NCBI GenBank assembly: GCA_016182425.1
Contig: JACPGP010000014.1
Coordinates: 42,593-106,592, forward strand
Direction of reading: 5' to 3'
Origin: Candidatus Levyibacteriota bacterium
GTDB lineage: Bacteria; Patescibacteria; Microgenomatia; Levybacterales; UBA12049
Length of the DNA: 64,000 bases
Numbering within the stretch: the stretch's first letter is position 1; each line of letters begins with the position of its first letter. The notes under the pieces are model-generated. The model was given only the letters and a program-made list of their open reading frames with translations, did not search any database and had not been told where the DNA came from. Position numbers and translations under genes: made by a program. Below, in pieces: positions 49,274 through 57,514 of this stretch.

Positions 49274-49528
49274 CTATGCATATTTCTGGAAATATAACTG
49301 AAAATAATTTTTTACTTCAGGACGATAGTTGATTCTTGGACGGTTTGTTTGATCATGGAAAATCTTTGCGACTTCTTGGATGCCTAAGAAGGAAATCAAT
49401 TCTCGTACATCGTTCATGTCGCCATAATTCAAAATTGTCTCAACTACCGCTTCGTTTGAGAGGCTATCATAATTCTTTGTTGACCAAAACAAATATTTTC
49501 TTTTCTTTACAAAATCGCCGATAGACAT
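49274..49528 (-). CDS. Small hypothetical protein, DUF6922-like
   Basis: An 84-residue soluble protein, FVKKRKYLFWSTKNYDSLS, then EAVVETILNYGDMNDVRELISFLGIQEVAKIF and a basic end. The LFW-D-to-VLNYGD pattern recalls small proteins (DUF6922) often paired with AbiEii-like nucleotidyltransferase toxins, but no partner gene is next to it here. Start ATG 49528 is preferred over the longer frame because a minus-strand extended -10 (TGT-TATAAT, 49535-49543) lies six bases upstream. It interrupts the plus-strand island. Confidence 0.55.
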   Translation of the reverse strand: MSIGDFVKKRKYLFWSTKNYDSLSNEAVVETILNYGDMNDVRELISFLGIQEVAKIFHDQTNRPRINYRPEVKNYFQLYFQKYA

Positions 49529-49534
49529 ACTATA

Positions 49535-49543
49535 ATTATAACA
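49535..49543 (-). promoter_or_regulatory. Extended -10 of the DUF6922-like gene
   Basis: On the minus strand, TGT-TATAAT ends six bases before ATG 49528, giving a leaderless start. Confidence 0.5.
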
Positions 49544-49624
49544 TACTCTGATTAGGGGTGAACAATTATCGGGATGCCACCGCATGGGAATTCGCGCATG
49601 GAGGATTCATACAAGATTTGTACA

Positions 49625-49633
49625 TGGTACAAT
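49625..49633 (+). promoter_or_regulatory. Extended -10 of the second GT2 unit
   Basis: TGG-TACAAT (49625-49633) lies seven bases before ATG 49641. The AGGAG between them is too close to the ATG (two bases) for a usual ribosome site. Confidence 0.5.
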
Positions 49634-49640
49634 AGGAGAA

Positions 49641-50390
49641 ATGATAAGTGCGGTAATACTGACAAAAAACGAAGAAAAGAATATCGAGGAATGCATCAGG
49701 GGGCTTAAGTGGTGTAATGAAGTTGTTGTTATTGACGATCAATCAGAAGATAAAACAGTTGCCATTGCAGAGAAATTAGGTGCAAAAGTATATACTCGTC
49801 CTTTGGAAAATAATTTTTCAGTGCAGAGAAATTTTGGTTTGGAAAAGGCAAAAGGGGAATGGGTATTTTTTGTTGATGCAGATGAGCGGGTTTCCGAATC
49901 GTTAACATATGAGATTGGAAATATACTTCATAGCCTTGCGACAGATAGCCATAGCGCATTTTCGCTGCGAAGAATTGATACGATGTGGGGAAAACAATTA
50001 TTGCATGGAGAAAATGGAAATGTTAGATTAGTGAGACTTGCCAGAAAAAATGCAGGAATATGGAAAGATGCAGTGCATGAAGTTTGGGATATAAAAGGAC
50101 AAATAGGCAAATTGAAAAATCCTCTTTATCATTACCCACATCAAACTGTGAGTGAATTTTTGAAAGAAATAAATTACTACACCACTATTAGAGCTAAAGA
50201 ACTTTTTGGAAATAAAAAAAGAGTTAATACTTTGTCTATAATTTTATATCCAAAGGCAAAGTTTTTTGTCAATTATTTTATCAAGCAGGGATTTTTAGAT
50301 GGTATACCAGGCCTGGTAGTGGCAGTGCTGATGAGTTTTCATTCTTTTTTAGTCCGCGGAAAATTATGGCTATTATGGCAGAAAAAATAA
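49641..50390 (+). CDS. Glycosyltransferase family 2, WaaE/KdtX-like
   Basis: GT-A enzyme of about 249 residues: ISAVILTKNEEKNIEECIRGL, EVVVIDDQSEDKT, VQRNFGLEKAKGEWVFFVDADERVSE with the DxD-type motif, and RLARKNAGIWKDAVHEVWDIKGQIGKL, which is characteristic of the LPS-core beta-glucosyltransferase (WaaE/KdtX) group. The end is hydrophobic. The upstream frame (from 49584) overlaps the promoter and is discarded. It overlaps the O-antigen-ligase-like gene by 25 bases. Confidence 0.86.
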   Translation: MISAVILTKNEEKNIEECIRGLKWCNEVVVIDDQSEDKTVAIAEKLGAKVYTRPLENNFSVQRNFGLEKAKGEWVFFVDADERVSESLTYEIGNILHSLATDSHSAFSLRRIDTMWGKQLLHGENGNVRLVRLARKNAGIWKDAVHEVWDIKGQIGKLKNPLYHYPHQTVSEFLKEINYYTTIRAKELFGNKKRVNTLSIILYPKAKFFVNYFIKQGFLDGIPGLVVAVLMSFHSFLVRGKLWLLWQKK

Positions 50391-51550
50391 TTAAGATATT
50401 CTTTCTCTTTCTTCTTTTTCTATTTCCGTTTGGTGAGATTGCGCGTTTTGATTTAGGAAATAATATTGCAGTGCGAGTACTTGATGTGGCAATTGGTCTT
50501 GTGCTTGTTGCATGGTTACTAGATAAAGAGAAAAAGAAACGATTTCAAAAAAAACTCGTTAATCCTATTCTTTTTTTTACTGGAGCACTTTTTGTCTCTC
50601 TTTTTTTAAACATGAAAAATTATCAAGGGAGCGAAATTATTATTTCATCTCTGTATTTTTTGCGATGGATTGTGTATGCAGGACTTTATTTTGTTGTTGC
50701 TGATTTTGATATTAAATTTAAAAGTAAAATCAGAGAACTTTTAGTTGTAATCGGTGCAATGGTAGTTGTACTTGGGTATGTGCAATATTTTTTATACCCA
50801 AATCTTCGAAATCTCTACTACTTAGGATGGGATGAGCATTTGTATAGAATGTTTTCAACTTTTTTAGATCCAAATTTTGCCGGCACATTTTTTGTGTTGT
50901 ATTTATTATTTTTATCTGGCCTTTTTTGGAATTCTTACAAAGAAAAACAGTATAGAAGCATACAAATCTATGGTGGACTTTTTGTCTTAACATTTTGCGC
51001 AATTTTATTAACATTTTCCCGAGGCGCTTTTATTATGTTTTTTGTTTCAATGGGTGTATTTTTAATGCAAATTAAAAAAGCTAGGTTGTTGTTTGGTATT
51101 GCTGTTCTTTCAATTATTTTTTTAGGTCTTGTTTCGCGTTTCAACCAATCAGAAGGGACAAATTTATTTCGCACCACTTCGAATCTGGCGCGAATAGAAT
51201 CAGTCAATCGCGCGATAACAATTTTTTTGGATAACCCTATTTTTGGCGTTGGATTTAATAACTATCGGTATGCAAAACTACGGTATGGATTTACATCAAA
51301 AAGTAAATATGAAGATCATGCAGGAGCAGGGACAGACAATAGTTTTTTGTTTGTGCTGGCGACAACGGGAATAATTGGGTTTAGCGCGTATGTGTATTTA
51401 TGGTATTCAATTGTTCGAAATCTAAGAAACATTGTCATAACTTCTTCTCTTGTTGGCCTTTTTGTGAATGCTCTTTTTATTAATAGTTTGTTTTATCCAT
51501 TTATTATGGCGTGGGTATGGATTCTTTTGGGGATTACTGAGAAGACGTAA
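50366..51550 (+). CDS. O-antigen ligase/polymerase family membrane protein
   Basis: A 394-residue protein with about eleven membrane helices and a large outer loop. The Wzy_C/WaaL block is visible: FLDNPIFGVGFNNYRYAKLRY, then the HAGAGTDNSFLFVLATTGIIG stretch carrying the conserved His region, and GGLFVLTFCAILLTFSRGAFIMF upstream. It probably polymerises or transfers the lipid-linked glycan to its surface acceptor. Its 3' end overlaps the convergent Ig-like protein gene by 17 bases. Confidence 0.82.
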   Translation: MAIMAEKIIKIFFLFLLFLFPFGEIARFDLGNNIAVRVLDVAIGLVLVAWLLDKEKKKRFQKKLVNPILFFTGALFVSLFLNMKNYQGSEIIISSLYFLRWIVYAGLYFVVADFDIKFKSKIRELLVVIGAMVVVLGYVQYFLYPNLRNLYYLGWDEHLYRMFSTFLDPNFAGTFFVLYLLFLSGLFWNSYKEKQYRSIQIYGGLFVLTFCAILLTFSRGAFIMFFVSMGVFLMQIKKARLLFGIAVLSIIFLGLVSRFNQSEGTNLFRTTSNLARIESVNRAITIFLDNPIFGVGFNNYRYAKLRYGFTSKSKYEDHAGAGTDNSFLFVLATTGIIGFSAYVYLWYSIVRNLRNIVITSSLVGLFVNALFINSLFYPFIMAWVWILLGITEKT

Positions 51551-52247
51551 CAGTGACCTCTTTTTCAGTTTTATTTTCTGCTTCGTCTATTGCCACAACC
51601 TTAATTTTATTTTCGCCACCTTTAAGGGGAAGATTATAAGAAAATGAACCTTCGCTATCAACTATCGCCCAGAAGTCGTTAACTGTAATCCTAACTCCCG
51701 GATCTGTTTTTCCTCTTACTGTGGCAAATTTGTCGTCTTTTGAAAAAGACTGATTGGGGCTTGGCGAGTCGATAGAAAGAGATGGCGCATTTTTTTTGAA
51801 AATAACAGTATACGAGGAAGAAAAATCGCTTTCTTGCTTATCCTTATCGTTATTTTTTGCTTTGGCTTGGATAAGGTTTTCGCCTTCTGAAAGTTTAATA
51901 TCATCAAACTCAAATAAACCACGATCGTTTGTATCTGTTTTATCTACTACTTCCCCATTTATGTACAAGGTAATTATTTGCTTTTCGGAAGCATTGCCAG
52001 ATACTTTTAAGTTAGCGCTATTGGTGGCAGAGGGAAGTGCATCAAAAACCGGAGGAGAAACAAACATATTTTTTATTTTTATTTCTGGGGTATCTTTTCC
52101 ACCCAAAAGAAGATATGAAACATTAGCTAAAAATGGTATACCAAATTTTGCCAGAAGTACCAAGGTAAGCACAATCCCCAAAACGCTTAAAATTATCGAT
52201 TTTTTAGTTTGGCGCTCAAGCCTTCTTGATAATCGCGAACGAGTCAT
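51534..52247 (-). CDS. Membrane-anchored protein with two bacterial Ig-like domains
   Basis: A 237-residue protein: basic start (TRSRLSRRLERQTKK), one membrane helix (residues 17-38), then two beta-sandwich domains. Both follow the glucodextranase-B/Big pattern, e.g. NLKVSGNASEKQIITLYINGEVVDKT...GLFEFDDIKLSEGENLIQAKA and ATVRGKTDPGVRITVNDFWAIVDSEGSFSYNLPL. No catalytic part is seen. It may be a surface-structure or glycan-binding protein; the position next to the polysaccharide island is the only context. Confidence 0.72.
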   Translation of the reverse strand: MTRSRLSRRLERQTKKSIILSVLGIVLTLVLLAKFGIPFLANVSYLLLGGKDTPEIKIKNMFVSPPVFDALPSATNSANLKVSGNASEKQIITLYINGEVVDKTDTNDRGLFEFDDIKLSEGENLIQAKAKNNDKDKQESDFSSSYTVIFKKNAPSLSIDSPSPNQSFSKDDKFATVRGKTDPGVRITVNDFWAIVDSEGSFSYNLPLKGGENKIKVVAIDEAENKTEKEVTVTSSQ

Positions 52248-52254
52248 ATAAAAT
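52226..52254 (+). promoter_or_regulatory. Promoter of tRNA-Thr
   Basis: TTGATA (52226-52231), a 17-base spacer and TAAAAT (52249-52254), ten bases before the tRNA 5' end. It overlaps the start of the divergent Ig-like protein gene. Confidence 0.62.
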
Positions 52255-52263
52255 TAAAACCGT

Positions 52264-52335
52264 GCCCACGTGGCTCAATGGCAGAGCAGCGGTATCGTAA
52301 ACCGCAGGTTGTCAGTTCAAGTCTGACCGTGGGCT
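52264..52335 (+). tRNA. tRNA-Thr(CGT)
   Basis: Complete 72-base cloverleaf: acceptor GCCCACG/CGTGGGC, D arm GCTC/GAGC, anticodon stem GCGGT/ACCGC with loop ATCGTAA (anticodon CGT at 52296-52298, reading ACG), variable AGGTT, T arm GTCAG/CTGAC with TTCAAGT. Discriminator base is T and CCA is not encoded. Its last 24 bases overlap the antisense end of pyrE. Confidence 0.93.
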
Positions 52336-52956
52336 CAATCTTTCCAAAAACTTCTTTCCGTGACCAATTTTGCTATTTATTGGTTTTCCTTCTCTGCACA
52401 GTGGACACTCATTTTCATCAAATGCTTGAGCTTCGAATTCACCCAGTGAAAAAAACGGTGTTTTCATAAATACCTCGTTGACATCTTTTGGATTTCGATT
52501 AATCATAACCCCGACTGCAACAATATTGCCACCAGTTGCTTTTACCGTGTTTACGACTTTTTTTACTGATCCTCCAGTGGTAGTAAGATCTTCGACAATT
52601 AGAACATTTTTTCCGGGTATTAATTTGTCATATCCACGTCGACCAAATACCTGGTTGCTATCTTTATCTTTTTCTGTGTAGACCCCAAGCACTTCCTTCC
52701 CTTTCATTCTTGACAGATGATATGCTGTCCATTGCGATAAAATAATGCCGCCAAGAGCCGGTCCAACAACAACATCAATATCTTTATCTTTTACTTTTTC
52801 GGCAAAAAGTTCTCCAACTTTTGACGCTTTTTCTGTATGTGGATAGAGTGCGTCTTTATTGATATACACAGAGCCGTGCTTGCCAGAGGTATAGACAAAG
52901 TGGTCGTTGGTGATAATCGCTCCTGTTTCTTTTAAGATATCAAGAATAGTGTTCAT
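52312..52956 (-). CDS. pyrE: Orotate phosphoribosyltransferase
   Basis: Joins orotate to PRPP in pyrimidine synthesis. Seen: FVYTSGKHGSVYINKDALYPH at the substrate site, VVGPALGGIILSQWTAYHL, and the PRPP-binding block NVLIVEDLTTTGGSVKKVVN. A Cys pair with CPLCREG near residue 188 is an extra feature. 214 residues. The last eight codons and stop are read from the antisense strand of tRNA-Thr, so the natural C-terminus is set by the tRNA. It overlaps pyrF by four bases. Confidence 0.92.
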   Translation of the reverse strand: MNTILDILKETGAIITNDHFVYTSGKHGSVYINKDALYPHTEKASKVGELFAEKVKDKDIDVVVGPALGGIILSQWTAYHLSRMKGKEVLGVYTEKDKDSNQVFGRRGYDKLIPGKNVLIVEDLTTTGGSVKKVVNTVKATGGNIVAVGVMINRNPKDVNEVFMKTPFFSLGEFEAQAFDENECPLCREGKPINSKIGHGKKFLERLSPRSDLN

Positions 52957-53741
52957 CGGTATGTATTTATTATATTTCTTAATTCTATTGCTTTTTCGCG
53001 GGCTTTTTGGGCAAAATCTGTGCCGCTTCCGGCATAGATTATTTCTCTTGAACTATTGCAGATAAGATTATTGCCATCTTTATCAATCCCTGCCTTTATT
53101 GCTTGTTCTATAGAAGCTCCTTGCGCTCCAATTCCTGCAGTTAAAATTGGGCTCTCCGGAAATAGTTTTCTGACATTTGCGAGCTCTTCTGGATCTGTCG
53201 CGCCAACAAATAGTGCAATATTTGGAAGCATCCATTTTTTTATTTCTTCTGCAGTATTTGAGTTTTGAAAAGTTGATGCATCAGTGTTTGACGTTTTTAT
53301 AATGAGGATTGGGGATTTATCTTTATACTCAAAAAATGGCTCAACAGAATCTCTTCCGAGGAATGGAAAAACAGTTGCAGCATCCACGTCCCAATATTCA
53401 AACATAGCTTTTGCGTACATCCTGGCAGAATTTGGCACATCTGCTCGTTTGGCATCAAGAATTACGGGAACATCTGGATACTGATTATGAATGTATTGAA
53501 ACGTTTTTTTGAGTTGGGATAAAGCGTCAATTCCATAGGCCTCGTAAAATGCAATATTTATTTTGTACGCGCAGACAAGATCAGCAGTCTTATCAATAAT
53601 TGCTTTATTAAATTCAAAGATAGGTTCTTTTTCGGCTTTTAAATGTTGGGGAAGTTTTTCAAGATCGGTATCCAGTCCCACGCAGAGAAGGGAGTTGTTT
53701 TTTTTTGTTGCAGTTTCTAATTTTTGATCAAATCTTGTCAT
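52953..53741 (-). CDS. pyrF: Orotidine 5'-phosphate decarboxylase, type 2
   Basis: Last step to UMP. Seen: SLLCVGLDTDLEKLP, VCAYKINIAFYEAYG, the catalytic block VILDAKRADVPNSARMYAKA, ATVFPFLGRDSVEPFFEY and GIGAQGASIEQAIKAG. The DAKRADVPN and FLGRDS motifs mark the mycobacterial-type (type 2) subfamily. 262 residues, normal. Overlaps pyrD and pyrE by four bases each, implying one coupled transcript. Confidence 0.94.
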   Translation of the reverse strand: MTRFDQKLETATKKNNSLLCVGLDTDLEKLPQHLKAEKEPIFEFNKAIIDKTADLVCAYKINIAFYEAYGIDALSQLKKTFQYIHNQYPDVPVILDAKRADVPNSARMYAKAMFEYWDVDAATVFPFLGRDSVEPFFEYKDKSPILIIKTSNTDASTFQNSNTAEEIKKWMLPNIALFVGATDPEELANVRKLFPESPILTAGIGAQGASIEQAIKAGIDKDGNNLICNSSREIIYAGSGTDFAQKAREKAIELRNIINTYR

Positions 53742-54823
53742 ACATTATTTTCTTTCTTCCAAATTTCGTATGCAATGTAGGGATTCCATAAAGCAGCTGT
53801 GGCTGATTGTACTAAATCTGCGCCGGCATTTCGATACTCGAAATAATCATTTGGGTTCATGACTCCGCCAACTCCGACAATTTCGTATGTATACCCTTTT
53901 TTCTTACGAATGGCATTAAGTTTTTGGGTCATTTCCAACCCCGCCCATTTAATTCCAGCCCCACCCACACCGCTCCTAAGTCTATTTTTACCGGGAAGCG
54001 CAGGTTTGCCTTTTTTATCAACAACCTCGACCTGAAGTGTGTTGATGGCCGAGATAGCATGAGCATAGGTATTGGTAATTTCGGCTAATCTTTCTATATC
54101 TTTGTCATTTTTATAGTGTCCTACTTTTAGTATTAGCGGTGTATTTCCAATTGTTTTTCGAATTGCTCTGCAAACTTTTTCTGAAACATCAAGGTTGTAA
54201 CAAACAAGCCCCTCATTACCAATATTGGGACAGGAAAGATTTGCTTCGAGTACCTTGCTTTTGGTATCTTTGGCCAATTTTGCAGTATGGGCAAAGTCTT
54301 TGATAAATTCTTCTTGAGTTTGGTTTTTTGTGACTGTTCCCATAAAGCTTAAGATCATCAGTTGTCCTTCTTTGGCATAATTCACTGCTTTATTAGCATC
54401 CGGTTGCCAGATATCTGGGTTTTGCGATGGCACGCCAAAAGAGTTGGTAATAGTGATATTATTGGTGGCAGCTTTTTCCTTTTTGATATTTTTTACCACC
54501 ACTCTTCGTAATTCTTCTGGATGTAGATCTCCTTTTATATCAACTGAAACTACATTTGGGAATGGATGAGAAGGGAAAAATGCTGCCCGAACAGTTTTGT
54601 AGCAGGAGACATCAAATCCAAAGTCAAAAGCTGCCTTTATAAATTGGCTGTTTAAGAGTGGTCCTGCCGGAATGCCATAGGGAAGGTTAACGTCAAACCC
54701 TAAAAACTTATATTTCTTTTTAATATCTCGTTTGGGGGGTTTGATATTTTGAGAAAGAATAGGAGGACCTTTTTTGAAGTTTTCTTCGTAAGGAATTGTC
54801 GGATCGTAAAATGCAGGTTTCAC
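53738..54823 (-). CDS. pyrD: Dihydroorotate dehydrogenase-like FMN protein
   Basis: TIM-barrel FMN enzyme oxidising dihydroorotate to orotate. Seen: LPYGIPAGPLLNSQFIKAAFDFGFD, NSFGVPSQNP, VLEANLSCPNIGNEGLVCYNLD with the NLSCPN substrate motif, LILKVGHYKN, GVGGVMNPNDYFEYRNAGADLVQSATAAL. The barrel is class-1 like, but longer at the N-terminus than usual. Start GTG 54823 (about 361 residues) is chosen because a -10 box lies at 54833-54838; the TTG at 54862 would overlap atpC. Cluster with pyrF and pyrE supports the call. Confidence 0.82.
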   Translation of the reverse strand: MKPAFYDPTIPYEENFKKGPPILSQNIKPPKRDIKKKYKFLGFDVNLPYGIPAGPLLNSQFIKAAFDFGFDVSCYKTVRAAFFPSHPFPNVVSVDIKGDLHPEELRRVVVKNIKKEKAATNNITITNSFGVPSQNPDIWQPDANKAVNYAKEGQLMILSFMGTVTKNQTQEEFIKDFAHTAKLAKDTKSKVLEANLSCPNIGNEGLVCYNLDVSEKVCRAIRKTIGNTPLILKVGHYKNDKDIERLAEITNTYAHAISAINTLQVEVVDKKGKPALPGKNRLRSGVGGAGIKWAGLEMTQKLNAIRKKKGYTYEIVGVGGVMNPNDYFEYRNAGADLVQSATAALWNPYIAYEIWKKENNV

Positions 54824-54832
54824 TGTGGATAT

Positions 54833-54838
54833 ATTATA
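54833..54838 (-). promoter_or_regulatory. Probable -10 box of the pyr genes
   Basis: Minus-strand TATAAT nine bases before GTG 54823, at the stop of atpC. It would let pyrDFE be transcribed apart from the ATP synthase operon, with a very short leader. No -35 was judged convincing. Confidence 0.45.
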
Positions 54839-55244
54839 TCTTCCTTCGGCGTTTACTTGCAACTTTTAGCTCCAGAATTGTTCGGCGAAACTGAGCTTCG
54901 GCTAGCGCAAAGTCCTGGTCGCTTGCTTTTTCTTGCATCACTTTTTCGGCTCGTTTTTGCGCCTCCTCTACTTTGGCAATCTCGATGTCCTCGCTTCGAA
55001 TTGCATAGTCTGCAAGAATGGAAACATTGTTATTGTGCACGTCAAGAAAGCCACCTGTAATAGCCAGGGAATCTTGCGTACCGCCTTTTTTGATGGTCAT
55101 TTCTCCAGGTGCAATTTGGGAAAGAAGAGATATGTGGTTTGGTAAAATGGCAATTTCTCCACTTGTCGTTGGAACAACAACTTCATTAACTTCGTCTTTG
55201 AAGACTACTTTTTCTGGCGTAACAATTTCTAAGTTAAGTGTCAT
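54834..55244 (-). CDS. atpC: F-type ATP synthase epsilon subunit
   Basis: Central-stalk subunit that couples and regulates F1. The N-terminal beta-sandwich is clear: LNLEIVTPEKVVFKDEVNEVVVPTTSGEIAILPNHISLLSQIAPGEM, followed by a two-helix C-terminal arm with the AKVEEAQKRAEKVM stretch. 136 residues, normal. It overlaps the atpD stop by four bases and is last in the operon. Confidence 0.94.
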   Translation of the reverse strand: MTLNLEIVTPEKVVFKDEVNEVVVPTTSGEIAILPNHISLLSQIAPGEMTIKKGGTQDSLAITGGFLDVHNNNVSILADYAIRSEDIEIAKVEEAQKRAEKVMQEKASDQDFALAEAQFRRTILELKVASKRRRKI

Positions 55245-56662
55245 TTAGCTTTTGTCGCGTCAGACGCGACTTTTGCTTTTTGGATTGCTTCTTCGATGCC
55301 ACCAACCATATAGAAAGCTTGTTCGGGAAGTTCGTCATGTTTTCCTTCCAGGATCTGATTAAATGCTTCAACAGAATCTTCTATCTTGACGTATTTACCA
55401 GATTGTCCGGTAAAAACCTCTGCCACAAACATGGGCTGGCTTAAGAATCGCTGAATTTTTCTGGCTCTGGCCACAGTTCTTTTATCTTCATCAGATAGCT
55501 CATCAATTCCCAAAATGGCAATGATGTCTTGCAAATCTTTGTACCGCTGCAGTACTTTTTGAATGCCGCGGGCCACATCGTAGTGTTTTTGACCGACAAT
55601 ATTTGGATCAAGAATTCTTGATGAGGATGTAAGAGGATCTACTGCCGGATAAATACCCTGTTCGGCAATAGAGCGTTCAAGAGTAATTGTGGCATCAAGA
55701 TGGGCAAAAATAGTGGCAGGGGCTGGGTCGGTATAATCATCGGCTGGTACATAGACAGCCTGAACAGAGGTAATTGATCCTTTTTTGGTGGAGGTAATGC
55801 GCTCCTGCAAGCCTCCAATTTCAGTTGCCAGTGTTGGTTGATATCCAACAGCAGATGGCATACGTCCTAAAAGGGCTGATACTTCGCTGCCTGCTTGAGC
55901 AAATCGAAAGACATTATCAATAAAAAGGAGTACATCCTCCTTTTTCTGATCTCGGAAATACTCGGCCATGGTTAAGGCAGTTAAGGCCACTCGAAGCCTG
56001 TTGCCTGGCGGTTCGTTCATTTGTCCATAGACCATCACAGTTTTATCCATAACTTTGGCTTCAAGCATCTCCAGCCAAAGGTCAGTTCCCTCTCTGGTTC
56101 TCTCACCCACACCAGCAAAAACAGAATGTCCTTTGTGCACCATGGCGATGTTTCGGATAAGCTCTTTGACAATAACGGTTTTTCCAACTCCTGCTCCACC
56201 AAAGACGGCAATTTTTCCACCTTTGGTAAAGGGCGCGATAAGATCAATAACTTTAATGCCTGTTTCTAACACTTGCGGTTTTGTTTCCTGATCGGTTAAG
56301 CTGGGCGGTACTTTGTGTATTGGATGAAAAGAAACATTTTTTTCGCTAAAGCTTTTCCCATCTATAGTAATGCCTAAAACATTAAAAATTCTTCCCAGTG
56401 TTTTTTCGCCAACAGGCACAGAGATGGGTTGATGAGTTCTAGCAACCTTCATGCCACGAGACAAACCTTCGGTTGGGCCAAAAGCAAGTGCTTTTACCTC
56501 TTTATCTCCAATGGCAAATTGCACTTCCAAAGTAAGCTTTTCACGATTTGGTAGTGTTATGATAAGCGCTTCATGAATACTGGGAAGATTGTTTTCGAAA
56601 TACACATCAACCACTGGTCCTTGGATTCTAACAATAATCCCATCATTTACTTTTTTCTTCAT
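55241..56662 (-). CDS. atpD: F-type ATP synthase beta subunit
   Basis: Catalytic F1 subunit. Walker A GGAGVGKTVIVKEL (near residue 151), GERTREGTDLWLEM, Walker B VLLFIDNVFRFAQAGSEVSALLGRMPSAVGYQPTLA and the ATP synthase signature PAVDPLTSSSR are present. 473 residues. The Arg-finger and catalytic Glu regions look intact. Coupled to atpG and atpC by 4-base overlaps. Confidence 0.97.
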   Translation of the reverse strand: MKKKVNDGIIVRIQGPVVDVYFENNLPSIHEALIITLPNREKLTLEVQFAIGDKEVKALAFGPTEGLSRGMKVARTHQPISVPVGEKTLGRIFNVLGITIDGKSFSEKNVSFHPIHKVPPSLTDQETKPQVLETGIKVIDLIAPFTKGGKIAVFGGAGVGKTVIVKELIRNIAMVHKGHSVFAGVGERTREGTDLWLEMLEAKVMDKTVMVYGQMNEPPGNRLRVALTALTMAEYFRDQKKEDVLLFIDNVFRFAQAGSEVSALLGRMPSAVGYQPTLATEIGGLQERITSTKKGSITSVQAVYVPADDYTDPAPATIFAHLDATITLERSIAEQGIYPAVDPLTSSSRILDPNIVGQKHYDVARGIQKVLQRYKDLQDIIAILGIDELSDEDKRTVARARKIQRFLSQPMFVAEVFTGQSGKYVKIEDSVEAFNQILEGKHDELPEQAFYMVGGIEEAIQKAKVASDATKAK

Positions 56663-57513
56663 TGCGTTGCTCCTATGCTCGCGCTTGTGATATCTAAAAT
56701 TTCGCTGGTTATTTTTGCTTGTCTGGTCTTATTATACTCAAGTTTGAGATCCTCAATGATACCATTGGCATTGTCTGTGGCGTTTTGCATGGCCAGCATT
56801 CGACTTGCCTGCTCTGAAACAAAATTCTCCAGAAGTAGTTGAAAGATCGTCATTTCCAAGTAGTGTTTAAGTAGTGGAGGTAAAAGTGTATCAAGTTTCG
56901 GCTCGAACAGGTATTGCTGGTCTTTTTCTAAATCTTCCATCACAGTTATTGGCAATATTGTGGTAACTTTTGGTGTTTGACTAAAGAGGCTGGTAAAGTG
57001 CGCACCTAGTACTTTGACACCATCAACTTTTTCCCCAATGTAATACTCATCAATGATGCGGATAATCGGATAGACCATTTCCATTGTGGGCGTGGTACTA
57101 CCAAAAGTAAAGGAGGCAATAACTTCATTTTTCCGATGCGCCACTTGGCCTTCTAGTTTTTTACCGACTGTGATGTAACTTGCTTCTTTTTCTTCTTTGC
57201 TTAAACGCAAAAATTCGCGAAGTAAGTTGGTGATAAGTCCCCCACATAATCCCTTGTCGGGAGAGAGTACAATAATGAGTGTTCTATTGGTAGCCATTTT
57301 TGATTGTAAATATGGATGTTTTTCTTCTTTTTCAACAGTTCTTGAGAGTTTTGAAGAAAGAGAGATTAGTTTTTGCACATAAGGACGTGATGCTAGCACT
57401 GCTTCTTGGGCGCGCTTCATCTTTGAAACCGCAATCATTTGCATGGCTTTGGTAGTTTTGGATACATTTTGGGCAGCTTTGATTCGTCGTTTGAGTGTAA
57501 GAATAGTTGCCAT
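56659..57513 (-). CDS. atpG: F-type ATP synthase gamma subunit
   Basis: Rotary shaft of F1. The N-terminal LKRRIKAAQNVSKTTKAMQMIAVSKMKRAQEAV, the middle SPDKGLCGGLITNLLREF and the C-terminal SEQASRMLAMQNATDNANGIIEDLKLEYNKTRQAKITSEILDI are standard. 284 residues. One base separates it from atpA. Confidence 0.95.
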   Translation of the reverse strand: MATILTLKRRIKAAQNVSKTTKAMQMIAVSKMKRAQEAVLASRPYVQKLISLSSKLSRTVEKEEKHPYLQSKMATNRTLIIVLSPDKGLCGGLITNLLREFLRLSKEEKEASYITVGKKLEGQVAHRKNEVIASFTFGSTTPTMEMVYPIIRIIDEYYIGEKVDGVKVLGAHFTSLFSQTPKVTTILPITVMEDLEKDQQYLFEPKLDTLLPPLLKHYLEMTIFQLLLENFVSEQASRMLAMQNATDNANGIIEDLKLEYNKTRQAKITSEILDITSASIGATQ

Positions 57514-57514
57514 A

